A stretch of DNA of 7,474 nucleotides from Porticoccaceae bacterium UBA2002 (GTDB taxonomy: Bacteria > Pseudomonadota > Gammaproteobacteria > Pseudomonadales > Porticoccaceae), in contig DDCQ01000020.1 of the NCBI GenBank assembly GCA_002334915.1, positions 41,660 to 49,133 of the forward strand, written 5' to 3'. Below the pieces are notes generated by a model. It ran no database searches. It was not told the origin of the DNA and saw only the letters and a list, made by a program, of their open reading frames with translations. How positions within the stretch are numbered: position 1 is the first letter of the stretch; each line of letters begins with the position of its first letter. This document shows positions 5,208 to 7,474 of the stretch, one piece after another. Position numbers and translations under genes: made by a program.

Positions 5208-7474
5208 ATGACAGATGTCTTGAATGCAGATGGAATTGTTTCTGGGACAGAATTAGAGAACAAACTAGAGAGACCACCAGACAAAGAGTCTGGCACTGGA
5301 CTTGAACAGGCCCTCAGCAGGGACCTTGTGGCGGCCCGTCTAAAAGGCGGCGTGATGGTCGTCGATGAAAATTTTAAAATCGTTATGATTGACCGCAAGG
5401 CTGCTAAATTTTGTGGTGTCTCCTCAGGGCAGTCTCAGGGTAAGGGATTTTACTCACTGTTCCCCGGCCTTCACGGCAGTCTATTTGCCTCTGAACTCCA
5501 TGAAGTACTTATAGCCATTGGCGAGAAACGCTGCTCCAGACCCAGCCACAATACATTATTGGACCAGTTTGCCAATGCCTTTAAGGCCAGTTCAATGCCC
5601 CCCGAGCCCATACAGGCAATTTCCATGCGCGCCTATCGGGATAGCAGCAATATCTATGGCTTAATCCGTATTCACTTCAACAGTCAGATAGACAGCCTGG
5701 CAGCTGAGGGCTCTGTGGCGCTGCATCCTGAGCAGACTCCAGGCAATGGCAATTCAGACTCGGCAACCATCAGCCGCAATATTTGCTTCAATCAGGAAAG
5801 CGCGCTACTAGTGGTGGATTGCTATGGTTATATCTCAACACTAAGCCAGAGCGCAGAGCAGCTGTTTGGCTATAATGAAGAACTGTTGCGGGGCAGTTCA
5901 GTGCGACTGTTGTTTCCCGACCTCAACGATCTCGATGGCCTGGATATTTGCGAGAGCCTGAGCCTATTGGCATCCCAAAATTCTAATGGTTATATTTTAG
6001 CCGCTACTTCTGAGGGCGAGTCCCGGCGGCTGGATATACAGATTTTCAACTGTGCCGATGAATCCGAAGAGCTAATTTTGCTGTGCCGTGACTGCACCCG
6101 AGTCAGTTTGATAGTGGAGGAGTTAGTCAATCGTGGTCGCCTCTTTGACTGCGCCACAAAAAGTGTCGCCGATGCTGTATTAGTTGTGGATGCCGAGGGA
6201 TTTGTAGCGGAGATGAACCCAATGGCCGAGCAGCTACTGGGCTTTGAGTTGGATACCTCAAAGGCTCTGCAAATTGAAGCAGTGATGCCCCTGGCCAATG
6301 AAGAGACCGGCGTTAAGGTGACCCCGGTACAGGATGCACTAACCCAGGCAACCAGTATTCAGGAGACAGAGTCTCTCCTGCTAAAGGTTCGCGGCGCAGA
6401 GCCAATGCCTGTGGCTGTGTCAGCGTTTCCCATGCGTGACGCTATGAACAAAATGCAAAAGTGTCTAGTTATATTTCGCCCCCTGAGCGAGGCCCGGCGA
6501 GTATCCAGCCGCCTGCGCTGGCAGTCTATGCATGACCCACTCACCGGTTTACCCAACAGGAAATCTCTGGCGGAGCGACTTCAGCGCGCCATAGAAAGCG
6601 CCAAGCGCGAGGGCTCTATTCATGCGCTGCTGTATATCGACCTATATAATTTCTCGGTGATCAACGATACCAGCGGACATATGGCAGGGGATGAGCTGTT
6701 GGTTCAGTTTGCCCGCCTGCTAATGGAAATAACCGGTCCCAGTGATATAGCCGCGCGCATTGGCAACGATGAATTTGCACTCCTATTGCACTGTATAAAT
6801 TACGACAAGGCCATGGCTATGGCAGAGCAGGTGCTTGAGGTGATTAAAGACTTTAGCATTCCCTGGGAGGGTGAAACTCTGCGCGTGGGTGCTAGCATTG
6901 GTGGCATTATGATCGATTCAGAGGCGCTCTCGGATATTGATCTTATGATCAGTGCCGGGTCCTCCTGCGCCGCCGCCCGTGACAGGGGGCGCAATAAAAT
7001 TCATTTTCAATCATTTAATGAGGAGGTCACCAAGCGCCGCCGACTGGCCACAAGCATGCCCAAGATTGTCTCTGCACTGGACGAGAACAGGTTTACCCTT
7101 TTTGCCCAGCCTATTGTTTCGTTAAACCCCAATGTTGCGCTGCCTAGGTATTATGAAATCCTGGTACGCATGCGCGATCTTGATGGCACCATTCTGCCGC
7201 CCTCAAAATTTATACCGGTGGCAGAACATTTCTCCCTTATCGATGATTTAGATAAATGGGTGTTTACCAATGCACTGCAGTTTCTGAAGAAGCGGCAGCA
7301 GCGAGCGGAGCTGCTGCCCACACTGGCGGTCAACCTGTCGGGGAGCACTGTGGGCGACGAAAATGCCATTGACTATATTCTCGCCGGGTTTAGCGACAGC
7401 GGCATTCCACCTAAACATATTCAGTTTGAGATCACTGAGACCGCGGCGGTAAAACATTTACCTGAAGCCAAGCG
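5208..7474 (+). CDS. PAS-PAS-PAS-GGDEF(degenerate)-EAL c-di-GMP signalling protein (partial at window edge)
   Basis: A cytoplasmic protein with no signal peptide or membrane helix; 755 codons are open to the right edge without a stop. PAS-like modules lie at about residues 40-160 (GGVMVVDENFKIVMID), 192-300 (ALLVVDCYGYISTLSQSAEQLFGY) and 312-425 (ADAVLVVDAEGFVAEMNPMAEQLLGF). The GGDEF domain starts at HDPLTGLPNR (442-451). It keeps Asp478, Asn486 and Asp495, but has Tyr480 where the second Asp of DxD is usual, Ser483 instead of the FK lysine, and GNDEF (519-523) instead of GGDEF. The inhibitory-site Arg is Gly510. The EAL domain starts near Gln634 and has EIL (Glu650), NLS (Asn709) and EITE (Glu741, Glu744), so the visible catalytic residues for c-di-GMP hydrolysis are intact; the rest is off the window. 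It is probably a phosphodiesterase or receptor regulated by its PAS domains. AAGG lies ten bases before the ATG, six bases after the DUF2333 stop. Confidence 0.93.
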   Translation, partial: MTDVLNADGIVSGTELENKLERPPDKESGTGLEQALSRDLVAARLKGGVMVVDENFKIVMIDRKAAKFCGVSSGQSQGKGFYSLFPGLHGSLFASELHEVLIAIGEKRCSRPSHNTLLDQFANAFKASSMPPEPIQAISMRAYRDSSNIYGLIRIHFNSQIDSLAAEGSVALHPEQTPGNGNSDSATISRNICFNQESALLVVDCYGYISTLSQSAEQLFGYNEELLRGSSVRLLFPDLNDLDGLDICESLSLLASQNSNGYILAATSEGESRRLDIQIFNCADESEELILLCRDCTRVSLIVEELVNRGRLFDCATKSVADAVLVVDAEGFVAEMNPMAEQLLGFELDTSKALQIEAVMPLANEETGVKVTPVQDALTQATSIQETESLLLKVRGAEPMPVAVSAFPMRDAMNKMQKCLVIFRPLSEARRVSSRLRWQSMHDPLTGLPNRKSLAERLQRAIESAKREGSIHALLYIDLYNFSVINDTSGHMAGDELLVQFARLLMEITGPSDIAARIGNDEFALLLHCINYDKAMAMAEQVLEVIKDFSIPWEGETLRVGASIGGIMIDSEALSDIDLMISAGSSCAAARDRGRNKIHFQSFNEEVTKRRRLATSMPKIVSALDENRFTLFAQPIVSLNPNVALPRYYEILVRMRDLDGTILPPSKFIPVAEHFSLIDDLDKWVFTNALQFLKKRQQRAELLPTLAVNLSGSTVGDENAIDYILAGFSDSGIPPKHIQFEITETAAVKHLPEAK

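Overview
The window looks like a chromosomal segment of a gammaproteobacterium of about 50% GC. The gene order dsbD/dipZ - aroQ - accB - accC matches, from memory, the arrangement in Pseudomonas and relatives. The sequence style (DUF2333 protein, PCuAC chaperone, PAS-GGDEF-EAL protein) would fit a marine Pseudomonadales/Cellvibrionales-type lineage such as SAR92 or Porticoccaceae. That placement is inference. No mobile element, CRISPR array, tRNA or rRNA was seen.

Left half, minus strand: from right to left in the window lie dsbD (membrane thiol:disulfide reductase), a 250-base spacer, then the tight cluster aroQ (type II dehydroquinase), accB (biotin carboxyl carrier) and accC (biotin carboxylase, cut by the window edge). 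aroQ, accB and accC are separated by 12 and 20 bases and each carries intact family motifs. accB and accC supply the carboxylation half of acetyl-CoA carboxylase. The dsbD-aroQ spacer is not plain spacer. It holds a protein-like open frame on the minus strand that continues, through one in-frame TAG, into the 3' end of dsbD, together with several inverted repeats. It may be a dispersed repeat or a gene relic.

Right half, plus strand: diverging from dsbD across a 174-base spacer is a run of three genes: a periplasmic PCuAC copper chaperone, a single-pass membrane DUF2333 protein whose ATG overlaps the previous stop codon (TAATG), and, six bases further on, a large soluble PAS-PAS-PAS-GGDEF-EAL protein that is still open at the right edge. 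The spacing implies one operon. The GGDEF domain is degenerate (GNDEF, DLY, missing inhibitory-site Arg), while the visible EAL residues are intact, so the protein is more likely a c-di-GMP phosphodiesterase or receptor than a cyclase.

How they may work together: the DsbD homologue has a C-terminal thioredoxin domain that reads more like the copper-tolerance protein ScsB than E. coli DsbD, and it faces a copper chaperone promoter to promoter. A periplasmic copper/thiol module coupled through a DUF2333 membrane protein to c-di-GMP turnover is the most interesting hypothesis here. The sequence supports the linkage, not the function.
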